Below are positions 45,692-53,849 of a stretch of DNA of 64,000 nt, in pieces. Each line of letters begins with the position of its first letter. Positions within the stretch are counted from its first letter, which is position 1. The stretch covers positions 20,830 through 84,829 of the forward strand of contig JAGNWT010000004.1 of NCBI GenBank assembly GCA_017985935.1, written 5' to 3'. This DNA is from Anaerolineales bacterium (lineage in GTDB: Bacteria > Chloroflexota > Anaerolineae > Anaerolineales > Villigracilaceae). Position numbers and translations under genes: made by a program. The notes beneath the pieces were generated by a model. It made no database searches. It was not told the DNA's origin and saw nothing but the letters and a program-made list of their open reading frames with translations.

Positions 45692-46500
45692 TGCGAGGAG
45701 TGCGCGAGTTCGGAAACGCGCTGGTGATCGCCCTGATTTCCATCGGATTAATGGTGGGGGCTTTATCCATTTCACTGGTGGAATTCGTTCCCGAGTCAAC
45801 GCCCACCGCCACAGACGTTATTCTTCCCACCCCCGAACCCCTCACAGCAACTCCCACGTTCCCGCCTACCCCAACCTCCACGATCGGGCTTGAGTCTCCG
45901 ACTGCCACCGCCACCGAGACATTCGTCAACACGGCCACGCCGCCGCCTTTATGCCCGCCTCCGACCGGGTGGACAAATCAGATCACGATCCAGGCGGGCG
46001 ACACCATTCAAGTGCTCGCGGAGCGCTACCGGGTCACTACTGACGCGATCCGCAGTGCGAACTGCCTGCCGAGCGATACCCTCTTTGTCGGTACCAAGTT
46101 ATACGTCCCGCCTGCCGCCACCAGCACCGTGGCAGTTTGTGTGCCCGGCTCCATCAATTGGTCGAGGTCCTACATCGTCAAGGCTGGCAACACGATCTAT
46201 TCCATTGCCACGAATTACTTCACCACTGCAGACACCCTAAAAAGAGTAAACTGCAAGGACAGCGATTATATTTATCCTGGTGAGTTGCTTTGGGTTCCCT
46301 TCGTTCCTGCCACACGCACACCCTTCCCCACTGCAATTACAGTGATCCCCAGTTTTGCTCCGTCAACACCCACCAGCCTGCCCTACACACTGACCGCTCC
46401 GCCCACCTTCACGCCTGTGCCGCCATCGCCCACAACCGCGCCCACAGCCACAGACGTTCCATTCACCTTTACACCCAGCCCGACCGCCATCGTCCCGTAA
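45691..46500 (+). CDS. Membrane-anchored protein with two LysM domains
   Basis: 269 aa. A membrane helix (about 10-32), a Thr/Pro-rich linker (about 35-88), LysM 1 (about 97-143, ITIQAGDTIQVLAERYRVTT) and LysM 2 (about 157-203, YIVKAGNTIYSIATNYFTTA) are followed by a long Thr/Pro-rich tail. The two LysM modules each carry Cys residues that could pair. Probably a peptidoglycan-binding surface protein. Its ATG overlaps the stop of the pseudo-kinase gene by one base (TAATG), and an LCP-family gene follows. Confidence 0.85.
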   Translation: MRGVREFGNALVIALISIGLMVGALSISLVEFVPESTPTATDVILPTPEPLTATPTFPPTPTSTIGLESPTATATETFVNTATPPPLCPPPTGWTNQITIQAGDTIQVLAERYRVTTDAIRSANCLPSDTLFVGTKLYVPPAATSTVAVCVPGSINWSRSYIVKAGNTIYSIATNYFTTADTLKRVNCKDSDYIYPGELLWVPFVPATRTPFPTAITVIPSFAPSTPTSLPYTLTAPPTFTPVPPSPTTAPTATDVPFTFTPSPTAIVP

Positions 46501-46562
46501 CGGTCAACGCGAATTTGAACGAACAGAGATCACGCTCGTCTTCGCGCCTTGCCAACCTCCTT

Positions 46563-48071
46563 ATGACAACATCCAAGCCATTCATCGTTCTGTTCTTCAT
46601 TTCCGCATTCTTTTTGACTGCCTGCGGCGCTACCACTCAGGCGTCGGTTTCAGAGCCGCTGCCTTTTATTCTGATCACTTCTGCGCCAAATCCGTCCCCC
46701 ACGCCCACGCCTTTTCAACCAGCTTTATACACGCCCACGCAGCCTTCGCTGTTATCGTACAGCCAAAGCACGCCCACTCCCGGACAGATCCTCCCGACCG
46801 AAACCCCATCGCCGACCCCAGTCCCTGCGATCGATCCATCGCCAACCGTGGACTTTAATCAACTGTTCCCAACCATCGCAGCGCCGCCAGCCGCTGAGCA
46901 ATTGGCGGTCAACCCCACCTCCCTCCCGCCGCTCACCAGCAACGAGACCATTAACTTCCTGCTCATCGGGTCAGACAAAAGACCGGGAGCTTCATACCGC
47001 ACAGACACCCTCCTAATTGCCATCGTCTGGCCCAAGGATGGACAAGTCTCGCTCATCTCCATCCCGCGCGACTTGTGGGTTTATATTCCCACCGTGGGCA
47101 TGCAGCGGGTAAACACCGCCTACCAAAGCGGAGAACTGAACGGCTACGCCGGGGGCGGACCGGGCTTACTAAAAGACACCATAACGTACAATCTGGGCAT
47201 CCGCATTGATCACACCGCAATGGTGGACTTTGACGGATTCCGCCGCATCGTGGATACCCTTGGGGGGGTCGAAGTCCCCGTCGCGTGTGCCTACACCGAC
47301 TGGCGGTTGATAGACCCGAGTTACGACCCTGAAAATGAAGACAACTGGTGGCTGTTCACCGTGGGTCCGGGGCAGGTTCACATGGATGGAGACCTCGCCC
47401 TTTGGTACGCGCGCTCACGGTCAAAATCCAGCGACTTCGACCGCGGTCGCCGCCAGCAGGAAGTGATCCGCACCATCTTCGACAAAGCGCTGCGCTCCGA
47501 TACCTTTAGCAAGATTCCCCAGCTTTATAACGACTTCTCCAGCACCATCATCACCGACCTGGGCTTGGCAGACCTGCTGCTCATGTCGCCCTACGCGGTC
47601 AATTTCACCAACGCCAATATTCGAGGCTACTACATTCGCCCTCCCTACGTCAGCCCGTGGACCACGCCCGGCGGCGCGGCGGTTCTTCTGCCAAACGACA
47701 CAGAACTCAAGCAAATGCTGGTCGAAGCCACCACCCTCTCGCTATACGCTGTGGAACGAAAAACCATCAAGGTGGATGTGCAAAACGGTACCAATTCCGA
47801 CACTTGGGATGCCCTGGCCGCCTCAAGACTTAATTACGCCGGTTTCCAGACCACCATATCGAATGCCGACCGCCGTGACTATGCCTCCTCCATTATTGTA
47901 GACTTTACCCCCGGGCAGGATCCAAATCAACAACAGACGATCCTTTCCTCCCTCAACCTGTCCACAGCGACCATACTTTCTCTACCCGACGCAAACAGCC
48001 CCGTTCAATACCGGGTCATCCTCGGTTATGACTACGTTCCCTGCTTCAAACCGCAAGACCTGTCGCACTAG
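46563..48071 (+). CDS. LytR-CpsA-Psr (LCP) family lipoprotein
   Basis: 502 aa from ATG 46563. The lipobox LTAC gives Cys19-type anchoring, followed by a Pro/Thr-rich spacer (about 35-105). The LCP domain (about 130-340) holds INFLLIGSDKRPGASYRTD, VSLISIPRDLWVYIP, GMQRVNTAYQ, DFDGFRRIVDTLGGVEVPV and ARSRSKSSDFDRGRRQQ, with the conserved Asp and Arg residues for pyrophosphate binding. A LytR_C domain (about 395-490) closes the protein. LCP enzymes transfer lipid-linked glycopolymers to peptidoglycan. In most LCPs the anchor is a membrane helix rather than a lipid. Confidence 0.9.
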   Translation: MTTSKPFIVLFFISAFFLTACGATTQASVSEPLPFILITSAPNPSPTPTPFQPALYTPTQPSLLSYSQSTPTPGQILPTETPSPTPVPAIDPSPTVDFNQLFPTIAAPPAAEQLAVNPTSLPPLTSNETINFLLIGSDKRPGASYRTDTLLIAIVWPKDGQVSLISIPRDLWVYIPTVGMQRVNTAYQSGELNGYAGGGPGLLKDTITYNLGIRIDHTAMVDFDGFRRIVDTLGGVEVPVACAYTDWRLIDPSYDPENEDNWWLFTVGPGQVHMDGDLALWYARSRSKSSDFDRGRRQQEVIRTIFDKALRSDTFSKIPQLYNDFSSTIITDLGLADLLLMSPYAVNFTNANIRGYYIRPPYVSPWTTPGGAAVLLPNDTELKQMLVEATTLSLYAVERKTIKVDVQNGTNSDTWDALAASRLNYAGFQTTISNADRRDYASSIIVDFTPGQDPNQQQTILSSLNLSTATILSLPDANSPVQYRVILGYDYVPCFKPQDLSH

Positions 48072-48100
48072 AATTATTGCGAATTTACAATATTCAGTAG

Positions 48101-48129
48101 TTGACAACCATTCTCACATTCGCTAAACT
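48101..48129 (+). promoter_or_regulatory. Promoter of the recombinase-like gene
   Basis: Consensus TTGACA (48101-48106), exact 17-base spacer, TAAACT (48124-48129). This is among the best sigma-70-like matches in the window. The start codon is about 45 bases downstream of the expected start site. Confidence 0.7.
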
Positions 48130-48179
48130 ATACGAAAAGACTATGCGCTACCCGCAGCAAGAAGCGAGGAATACACACT

Positions 48180-49079
48180 ATGGCAAAAACATCTGATTCC
48201 GCCCACTTTACTACCAAGACCCTGCTCCCCACCGCCATCAACGGTTGGGAGAAATATATGCTCGATCAGGGACGCTCCCCAAACACCGTGAAAGCCTTCC
48301 TTTCGGATGTGCGCCTGCTCACCCAGTTCCTCGCCCCCGATCTGCCTATTGGCAACATCACCACCGAAGAACTTAACCGCTTCTTCACATGGATGGAAAA
48401 GGAGCGCGGCATTCCCTGCAGCCCCAAGACCCTCTCACGCCGCATCACCTCGATCAAATCCTTCTTCCGCTGGCTGCACCAATACGGCACCCTGTCCATC
48501 GACCCGGCGGAAAAAGTCCTGCAGCGCTCCGCCATCAGCCCGCTGCCCCAGGTGCTGACCAATGACGAGTACGAAGCCGTGCTATTGGCCGCCGACCGTC
48601 ACCGGCGCGACACCAAACCCGACGCGCGTTATTACACACTGATCTACCTGCTTCTCACCACGGGCATCAAAAAGAGCGAGTGCCTCGGCATCCACATCAA
48701 CCATGTGGACCTTGAAGCCAAGAACGGACCGCACCTCTTTATCCGCTACGCCAGCCCTGCAAACCGTTACAAGGAGCGCAAGATCGATCTGGACGAAGAT
48801 TGGATCACCGCCTATCAGGAATATCTCGCGCAATACAATCCCGTGGACCAAGTCTTCGCTTGGTCGCCCCGCCGACTGGAATATCTGCTTGAAGACATCG
48901 GCAATGAAGCCAGCCTCTCCAAGCACCTGTCATTCGACATGTGCCGCTGGACCTGCGCCCTGCGTGATTATCAATCAGGCATGGAGACAGACAAAGTTCG
49001 CCAAAAACTCGGCGTGTCCAAGATCCAATGGCGTGAGTTATTCATCAAGCTCAGGCAATTGAATGGAGAAATCAAATAA
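48180..49079 (+). CDS. Tyrosine-recombinase-fold protein with degenerate active site
   Basis: 299 aa. The N-terminal SAM-like core-binding domain (about 15-105, NTVKAFLSDVRLLTQFL) and C-terminal catalytic fold (about 120-295) align with XerC/XerD. The catalytic residues do not: TGLRxSE reads TGIKKSE (Arg to Lys), the HxLRH box reads DMCRW (only Arg kept), LGH reads LGV, and the position of the nucleophilic Tyr reads Phe in RELFIKL. Only the box-II Arg and a beta-hairpin Lys remain. It is probably DNA-binding but recombination-dead. It is expressed from a strong promoter; no att sites or mobile genes flank it. Confidence 0.8.
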   Translation: MAKTSDSAHFTTKTLLPTAINGWEKYMLDQGRSPNTVKAFLSDVRLLTQFLAPDLPIGNITTEELNRFFTWMEKERGIPCSPKTLSRRITSIKSFFRWLHQYGTLSIDPAEKVLQRSAISPLPQVLTNDEYEAVLLAADRHRRDTKPDARYYTLIYLLLTTGIKKSECLGIHINHVDLEAKNGPHLFIRYASPANRYKERKIDLDEDWITAYQEYLAQYNPVDQVFAWSPRRLEYLLEDIGNEASLSKHLSFDMCRWTCALRDYQSGMETDKVRQKLGVSKIQWRELFIKLRQLNGEIK

Positions 49080-49110
49080 AAAAATCCCGTCCAATGGACG
49101 GGATTTTTTT
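49078..49110. terminator. Bidirectional rho-independent terminator
   Basis: ATCCCGTCC / GGACGGGAT stem, AAT loop, A-tract and T-tract flanks; between the recombinase-like gene and tilS. Confidence 0.9.
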
Positions 49111-49111
49111 A

Positions 49112-50554
49112 TCAGGGAATGATCTTCTCAGGCGGACGTATGACAGAGAAGTAGATCACATTTCTTGTCGCACTCGTCAATCGATACGGATGCGCGGGGC
49201 GATAGCCCGGCACCCAAACGATCTCGCCTCCCATGCTCAACAGCGGCCAACGCGCACGCGCTCTTTGAGGCATTTTCTCGTTTACCATGAAGTCGGAAAG
49301 TTTCTGGGCGTGACCATCCATGCCCAACGGGGCGAAGTGGTCTCCCTGATGGCGGATTTTGAGCGTGAGCGGCAAGGGAAGCGAATCCGCATCCAACCAA
49401 ACCTGAAAGGGATCGTCGTTCCTCTCAGCCTGCTCCCAAGCCAGGGCAGGGATGCGCCAGCGCTCGCAGGCGAATTTCCACCCACCGGCAAGATCTGTCT
49501 GCCCGGGGATATCCAATGCAACTGGATTATCGTCGATCATTTGCGGCCAGATATTAAATGGGATCTGCGCGTTCTGGGTACACACAAAAACATGATGGGC
49601 TTCTCGAAATACACGCACGCCGCCTTTCAGATCCACCCTGGCAGATTGGGCAGTGCCATTGACCAAATTGGTTGCGCGCTCCAACAAGGCAAAGTTCACC
49701 TCTAGCCCGGGCTGAAGGGAATGTATGGCGTGTTTGATCAAGTTTCGTTGAAGCCCGACCGAATAACGCGACAACAGAAAAGCATCGAAGGTGACGGTCT
49801 CTTTATTGACGTCGGTCACAGATTCCCGCCAGGCAGTCTCCAGCATATCCATCAAAAAGGCATAATCCCCTTTGAGCGATTGCGACATGCGAAACACGGC
49901 ATCGCGAAATTTCGGATTGTATGATTCCAGGTTGGGGATCAGCAAATGGCGGATGCGGTTGCGTTGAAAGTTAAGGGAGTCGTTGCTCGAGTCGTAATGC
50001 GGACGCAAACCGTTCGAAGCGCAATGGATAACCGTCTCTTCGCGCCACATATCCAACAAGGGACGCACAACCGGAATATTCGGGTCGAAGGATTTGATGA
50101 TCGAACGATACGACATGCCCTTCAGACCATTAAGCCCGCTGCCTCGCAAAAAGTGCATGAGCACGGTCTCAACTTGATCGTCTGCGGTATGTCCCACCGC
50201 CACCGCCTGGGCATTCCTTTCACGCGCAAGATCGAACATGAAACGATAACGTAAATTCCTTGCAGCTTCTTCAATGGAGATCTTTTCCTGGTCGGCATGG
50301 GCGCGCACATCCGCCCCTTTGATGACACATCCCAGCATCAGCCGGGTGGCGGTCTTCTCCACCATGCGCGCATCCTGCCCGGACTCAAGCCGAAGTTGGT
50401 GATCAAAATGAGCCACAAGGATCGAGTATCCGGCAGACTTCAACACATCCATCAAGCACAGGCTATCCGGTCCGCCAGAGACACCAACGATGATCGGGCG
50501 GTCCTTGACCAGACCGCACTCGTCACTCAAGATCGTTTCAATATTTACCGACAT
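49112..50554 (-). CDS. tilS: tRNA(Ile)-lysidine synthase
   Basis: 480 aa. The PP-loop SGGPDS lies at 26-31. An HFDHQLR block and AVGHTADDQVETVLMHFLRG follow, typical of TilS. The N-terminal ATP-pyrophosphatase domain is followed by the substrate-binding TilS_C region. It converts the wobble C of tRNA-Ile2 to lysidine, so the anticodon reads AUA. Essential. It is encoded 9 bases downstream of mce on the same strand. Confidence 0.95.
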   Translation of the reverse strand: MSVNIETILSDECGLVKDRPIIVGVSGGPDSLCLMDVLKSAGYSILVAHFDHQLRLESGQDARMVEKTATRLMLGCVIKGADVRAHADQEKISIEEAARNLRYRFMFDLARERNAQAVAVGHTADDQVETVLMHFLRGSGLNGLKGMSYRSIIKSFDPNIPVVRPLLDMWREETVIHCASNGLRPHYDSSNDSLNFQRNRIRHLLIPNLESYNPKFRDAVFRMSQSLKGDYAFLMDMLETAWRESVTDVNKETVTFDAFLLSRYSVGLQRNLIKHAIHSLQPGLEVNFALLERATNLVNGTAQSARVDLKGGVRVFREAHHVFVCTQNAQIPFNIWPQMIDDNPVALDIPGQTDLAGGWKFACERWRIPALAWEQAERNDDPFQVWLDADSLPLPLTLKIRHQGDHFAPLGMDGHAQKLSDFMVNEKMPQRARARWPLLSMGGEIVWVPGYRPAHPYRLTSATRNVIYFSVIRPPEKIIP

Positions 50555-50563
50555 GATCGCAGA

Positions 50564-50968
50564 CTAGATCTGGTAAAGCTCAACCAACACCCCGCCCGTG
50601 GACTCGGGGTGGATAAAGGCGTATTTCTTTCCATCTGCCGATGTGCGGGGGGATTCGTTGATCAAGCGGACATTCTTCGCTTTCAACTGGGTCATCATGC
50701 CCTCGATGTCATCCACTTCGAGGCAGAGGTGATGCATGCCCTGTCCGCGTTTGGCAAGGTACTTGGCGATCCCCGAGTCGGCGGTGGTCGGCATCACGAG
50801 TTCAACTTCTGCGCCGGCAACCGGCAAAAAAGCCACCTGTGATTGTTCAGCAGGGACATCGCGCAGTTCGTGCAGTTCAATTCCAAGCGCATCGCGCCAG
50901 AACGAAAGGGATTTTTCCATATCTTCCACAACAACAGCAACATGGTTGAGAGCAGTGATTTTTGGCAT
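50564..50968 (-). CDS. mce: Methylmalonyl-CoA epimerase
   Basis: 134 aa VOC-fold epimerase. Metal ligands and signature: ITALNHVAVVVEDMEKSLSF (first His), VAFLPVAGAEVELV, GQGMHHLCLEVDDI (second His) and a C-terminal Glu (GGVLVELY). It interconverts (S)- and (R)-methylmalonyl-CoA in propionyl-CoA metabolism. The mutase genes are not in the window. RBS GAGGAA. It is cotranscribed with tilS. Confidence 0.95.
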   Translation of the reverse strand: MPKITALNHVAVVVEDMEKSLSFWRDALGIELHELRDVPAEQSQVAFLPVAGAEVELVMPTTADSGIAKYLAKRGQGMHHLCLEVDDIEGMMTQLKAKNVRLINESPRTSADGKKYAFIHPESTGGVLVELYQI

Positions 50969-51063
50969 GTTTCCTCAAAAGCATTCTTGAATTTTCTTTG
51001 ATTTTACTCCGCTTCCGCTTTGCCTGTGTTGTGGTTGCAATGCGGAATATTGCCTGAATAAAA

Positions 51064-51096
51064 GACAGGCCATGCTTGCTCAAGGCATGACCTGTC
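51064..51096 (-). terminator. Terminator of crtB
   Basis: GACAGGCCATGC / GCATGACCTGTC stem (one G-U pair on the minus strand) with a 9-base loop, followed on the minus strand by CTTTTATT. Confidence 0.75.
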
Positions 51097-51127
51097 AGAG
51101 AAAAGGAGCCCCCCAGCCACTGCATGG

Positions 51128-52075
51128 CTACAAGGATTGGATCTTCAACCACAGCCCGGGCACGCGGCTGATCTTGCCCCAGGCAGAGAGACTGGCGCGG
51201 CGGCTGAAGACGTCATAATCATGTTTTTCAATATCGTCCAAAATCCCCTGGTAGAAAACGGATGCCGCACCGATGGCTAATTGCCCTTCGCGCTGAAGCA
51301 TCTTCACGCCCTCCCAGGATTCTTTGTAAAGGGTGCGGGTGCGGTCGATCTGGAAGCGCATGAAATTGCGCCAGTTATCAGTGACACGACCTTCGGCAAT
51401 ATCCGCTTCGTTAATGCCGTAGAAGACAAGTTCCTCACGCGGAAGGTAAAGCCGCCCGTTGCGGTAATCCTCACCCACATCGCGCAGGATGTTCGTCATT
51501 TGCAGGGCAACGCCAAGTTTGATGGCGTACGGCACCGCCTCGTGACTCTTGAAACCAACAATGTACATGCTCATCAACCCCACCGTCGAAGCGACTCCGT
51601 AACAATAAGTGGCAAGGTCTTCGAAGGTCTGGTAACGGGTCTGGGAAAGGTCGCGGGCTACGCCGTCGATCAATTGCAAGGCGTAGTGGCGCGGGATGTG
51701 GTAACGGGTAAGTGTATCTGCCCATGCGGCAGCGACCAGGTCATCGGTCGAGGCGGATGCGGTCTGTACTACGTTGCGCCAGTAATTGAGTTCAAAATCC
51801 CGATCCTTCTTCAATTCAACTTCATCCACAATATCATCCACGGTGCGGCAGAAGGCGTAAAGCGCGCGCGCAGCGGAGCGTTTTTCTTCGGGCAAAAGAC
51901 CGGAAGCAAAGTGAAAGGATTTGCTGTGCGCGGAAGTGATGACCTCAGCCTCTTTGTAAGCTTTCTGAAGCGAGGCATCGCCAGCCCAATATGAAAAGAA
52001 CGGTCGGGTGGCGGGATGATGGATTTGCCCGGCGAGAGCAAGAAGTTGGTTTTCCCAGTTGGCTTGTACCTGCAT
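51128..52075 (-). CDS. crtB: Phytoene synthase
   Basis: 315 aa from ATG 52075, picked for its GGAG ribosome-binding site. It is a trans-isoprenyl diphosphate synthase fold that joins two geranylgeranyl diphosphates into 15-cis-phytoene. First Asp-rich site: YAFCRTVDDIVDE. Second: QMTNILRDVGEDYRNGRLYLP pattern (NxxxDxxxD). The substrate-flap block SFHFASGLLPEEKR is present. This is the first committed step for the carotenoid island. It is divergent from crtI, with shared regulatory DNA. Confidence 0.96.
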   Translation of the reverse strand: MQVQANWENQLLALAGQIHHPATRPFFSYWAGDASLQKAYKEAEVITSAHSKSFHFASGLLPEEKRSAARALYAFCRTVDDIVDEVELKKDRDFELNYWRNVVQTASASTDDLVAAAWADTLTRYHIPRHYALQLIDGVARDLSQTRYQTFEDLATYCYGVASTVGLMSMYIVGFKSHEAVPYAIKLGVALQMTNILRDVGEDYRNGRLYLPREELVFYGINEADIAEGRVTDNWRNFMRFQIDRTRTLYKESWEGVKMLQREGQLAIGAASVFYQGILDDIEKHDYDVFSRRASLSAWGKISRVPGLWLKIQSL

Positions 52076-52116
52076 GGTGATCTCCTTTGGTAAATATTCT
52101 CGAGTCAACTAGTCTT

Positions 52117-52144
52117 ATTTTACAGGTTTTATTTATTTTGTCAA
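52117..52144 (-). promoter_or_regulatory. crtB promoter
   Basis: On the minus strand: TTGACA (52144-52139), 16-base spacer, TAAAAT (52122-52117). The -35 box is inside the 11-bp repeat at 52135-52145. Confidence 0.65.
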
Positions 52145-52156
52145 TATTTTGTAAAG
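52135..52156. promoter_or_regulatory. Tandem 11-bp repeats, candidate CarH operator
   Basis: Read on the minus strand, two abutting 11-mers CTTTACAAAAT (52156-52146) and ATTGACAAAAT (52145-52135) share nTTnACAAAAT. A near copy TTGACAAAT occurs on the plus strand at 52175-52183, covering the crtI -35 box. CarH-type regulators bind tandem 11-bp half-sites and block the -35 region, and the CarH-like gene is nearby. The assignment is inferred from spacing and location. Confidence 0.5.
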
Positions 52157-52174
52157 ATATAATTTAATAAAACC

Positions 52175-52202
52175 TTGACAAATACTGTGCATAGTATATA
52201 AT
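52175..52202 (+). promoter_or_regulatory. crtI promoter
   Basis: TTGACA (52175-52180), 16-base spacer, TATAAT (52197-52202): a full-consensus promoter. The leader has AAGGAG at 52227-52232 before the ATG. Confidence 0.75.
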
Positions 52203-52237
52203 GATTTATACGTTTAGGATAAAAATAAGGAGAAATT

Positions 52238-53773
52238 ATGCAAAAACAAACCGCTTTGGTAATTGGCGCAGGCATCGGAGGGATTGCCACCGCCGCCAGA
52301 CTTGCTAAAAATGGATACGAAGTAACCGTGATCGAGAAGGAAGGCACCCCGGGAGGGCGCTGCAACCAGATCATTCGTGACGGTCACCGCTTTGATATTG
52401 GACCGACCCTGTTCCTGATGCCTGAGGTGTGGGAGGAAACTTTTGCCGCTCTGGGTGAAAAGCTCAGCGATCATCTTGACCTGCGCCGTATTGACCCGAC
52501 CTACAAGGTACGTTTCGATGACGGGCTCGAGTTGGAGTTGACCTCCAACATTGGCGACATGCAAACTCAATTGGAGAAAGTTGAAAAGACCGCATTCACG
52601 GGCTTTCTCAATTACATCGCCGAGGGCAGCAAGCACTACAAGATCTCGCTTGAGAAGTTCGTGGGGCGAAATTTCTACAGCATCTTTGAATATCTCAGCC
52701 TGGGCAATTTACCGTTGATCTTCCAGCTTAAGGCATTGGGCAAACACTACAAGAACACCAGCCGCTTCTTCAAGGATGAACGCCTGAAAGCCGCTTTCAC
52801 TTTCCAAAACATGTATCTGGGACTCAGCCCCTACGACGCTCCCGCCACCTACTCCCTGCTGCAATACACAGAACTTGCTGAAGGCGTGTGGTACCCAATG
52901 GGCGGAATGTACGCGGGCATTCAAGCGTTGACCAAAATCGCAGAGAAGCTCGGCGTGAAATTCATCTACGAATCGCCTGTGAAGAAACTGAAGGTCGATG
53001 GCGCAAAAGTGACGGGCGTGGAATTGCAGGACGGACGTGAATTGACTGCCGATATCTTTGTCGGCAATGCGGACCTGCCATACATTTACGACCAGCTCCT
53101 GCCCGACCGTGCGGCAGCGAAGCGACTCACCGAAGACAAACTCTACACCTGCTCCACCATCATGTTCTACTGGGGTGTGGATAAAGAGTACCCGCAGATC
53201 GCGCATCACAACGTATTCCTCGGCGGTGACTACAAGGCATCCTTCGACCAGATCTTCAACGATCACACCCTGCCTGAAGTACCTTCGTTCTACGTCCACG
53301 CGCCCAAGCGCACCGACCCCGCTGCAGGTCCCGCCGGACAAGATACCCTTTATGTGCTCGTCCCTGTGGGGCATCTCGATGCACGCACCCATCAAGATTG
53401 GGACGCGTTGGTCAAGCGCGCCCGCCAAACCGTGCTGGACAGACTCGGCAAGGAAATGGGAGTCACAGATCTCGAAGCACATCTCAAGTTTGAGATCGTG
53501 TACCAGCCCAAGGTGTGGAAGGAACGCTTCAATCTGGTCAACGGCTCGGCGTTCGGCTTGAGCCACAACTTCTGGCAGGTGGGGTACCTCCGCCCGCACA
53601 ATCGTCACAAGAAGTATAAGAACCTGTACTTTGCAGGCGCATCCACCCACCCCGGCACCGGTTTACCCATCGTTTTGCTCTCTGCCCGCCTGACCACCGA
53701 ACGCATCCTCAAGGAAGTCAAAGCCGCGCAGGTAAAAAACTATAAGCTTGAAAAAGCCTCGGCAAACGTGTGA
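52238..53773 (+). CDS. crtI: Phytoene desaturase (CrtI type)
   Basis: 511 aa FAD-dependent desaturase. The N-terminal dinucleotide motif ALVIGAGIGGIATAARLAKN continues to GGRCNQIIRDGHRFDIGPTL. The C-terminal CrtI signature is FAGASTHPGTGLPIVLLSAR. It converts phytoene to lycopene (or neurosporene) in several steps, at the membrane. The product feeds the lycopene cyclase at the end of the window. It starts the plus-strand run of the carotenoid island. Confidence 0.95.
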   Translation: MQKQTALVIGAGIGGIATAARLAKNGYEVTVIEKEGTPGGRCNQIIRDGHRFDIGPTLFLMPEVWEETFAALGEKLSDHLDLRRIDPTYKVRFDDGLELELTSNIGDMQTQLEKVEKTAFTGFLNYIAEGSKHYKISLEKFVGRNFYSIFEYLSLGNLPLIFQLKALGKHYKNTSRFFKDERLKAAFTFQNMYLGLSPYDAPATYSLLQYTELAEGVWYPMGGMYAGIQALTKIAEKLGVKFIYESPVKKLKVDGAKVTGVELQDGRELTADIFVGNADLPYIYDQLLPDRAAAKRLTEDKLYTCSTIMFYWGVDKEYPQIAHHNVFLGGDYKASFDQIFNDHTLPEVPSFYVHAPKRTDPAAGPAGQDTLYVLVPVGHLDARTHQDWDALVKRARQTVLDRLGKEMGVTDLEAHLKFEIVYQPKVWKERFNLVNGSAFGLSHNFWQVGYLRPHNRHKKYKNLYFAGASTHPGTGLPIVLLSARLTTERILKEVKAAQVKNYKLEKASANV

Positions 53774-53787
53774 TTTTTTCAAATAAA

Positions 53788-53840
53788 CAGGTACAATATC
53801 TGCACAAAACCTTTGCGCTTAAAATAATCGACTGTACCTG
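53788..53840. repeat. 8-bp inverted repeat upstream of carH
   Basis: CAGGTACA (53788-53795) and TGTACCTG (53833-53840) are perfect inverted copies 37 bases apart in the crtI-carH gap. One arm overlaps a TACAAT -10-like box (53792-53797); the other ends 9 bases before the carH start. It could be an autoregulatory site or chance symmetry. Confidence 0.4.
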
Positions 53841-53849
53841 GGAGTACTC

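Noticed and set aside
48180..49079. Integrated element carried by the recombinase-like gene
   Set aside because: No att-type repeats, tRNA target, terminal inverted repeats or phage/plasmid genes flank it, and the recombinase residues are lost.
52709..53650. 313-aa minus-strand open frame
   Set aside because: Antisense shadow of crtI; no ribosome-binding site and no domain.
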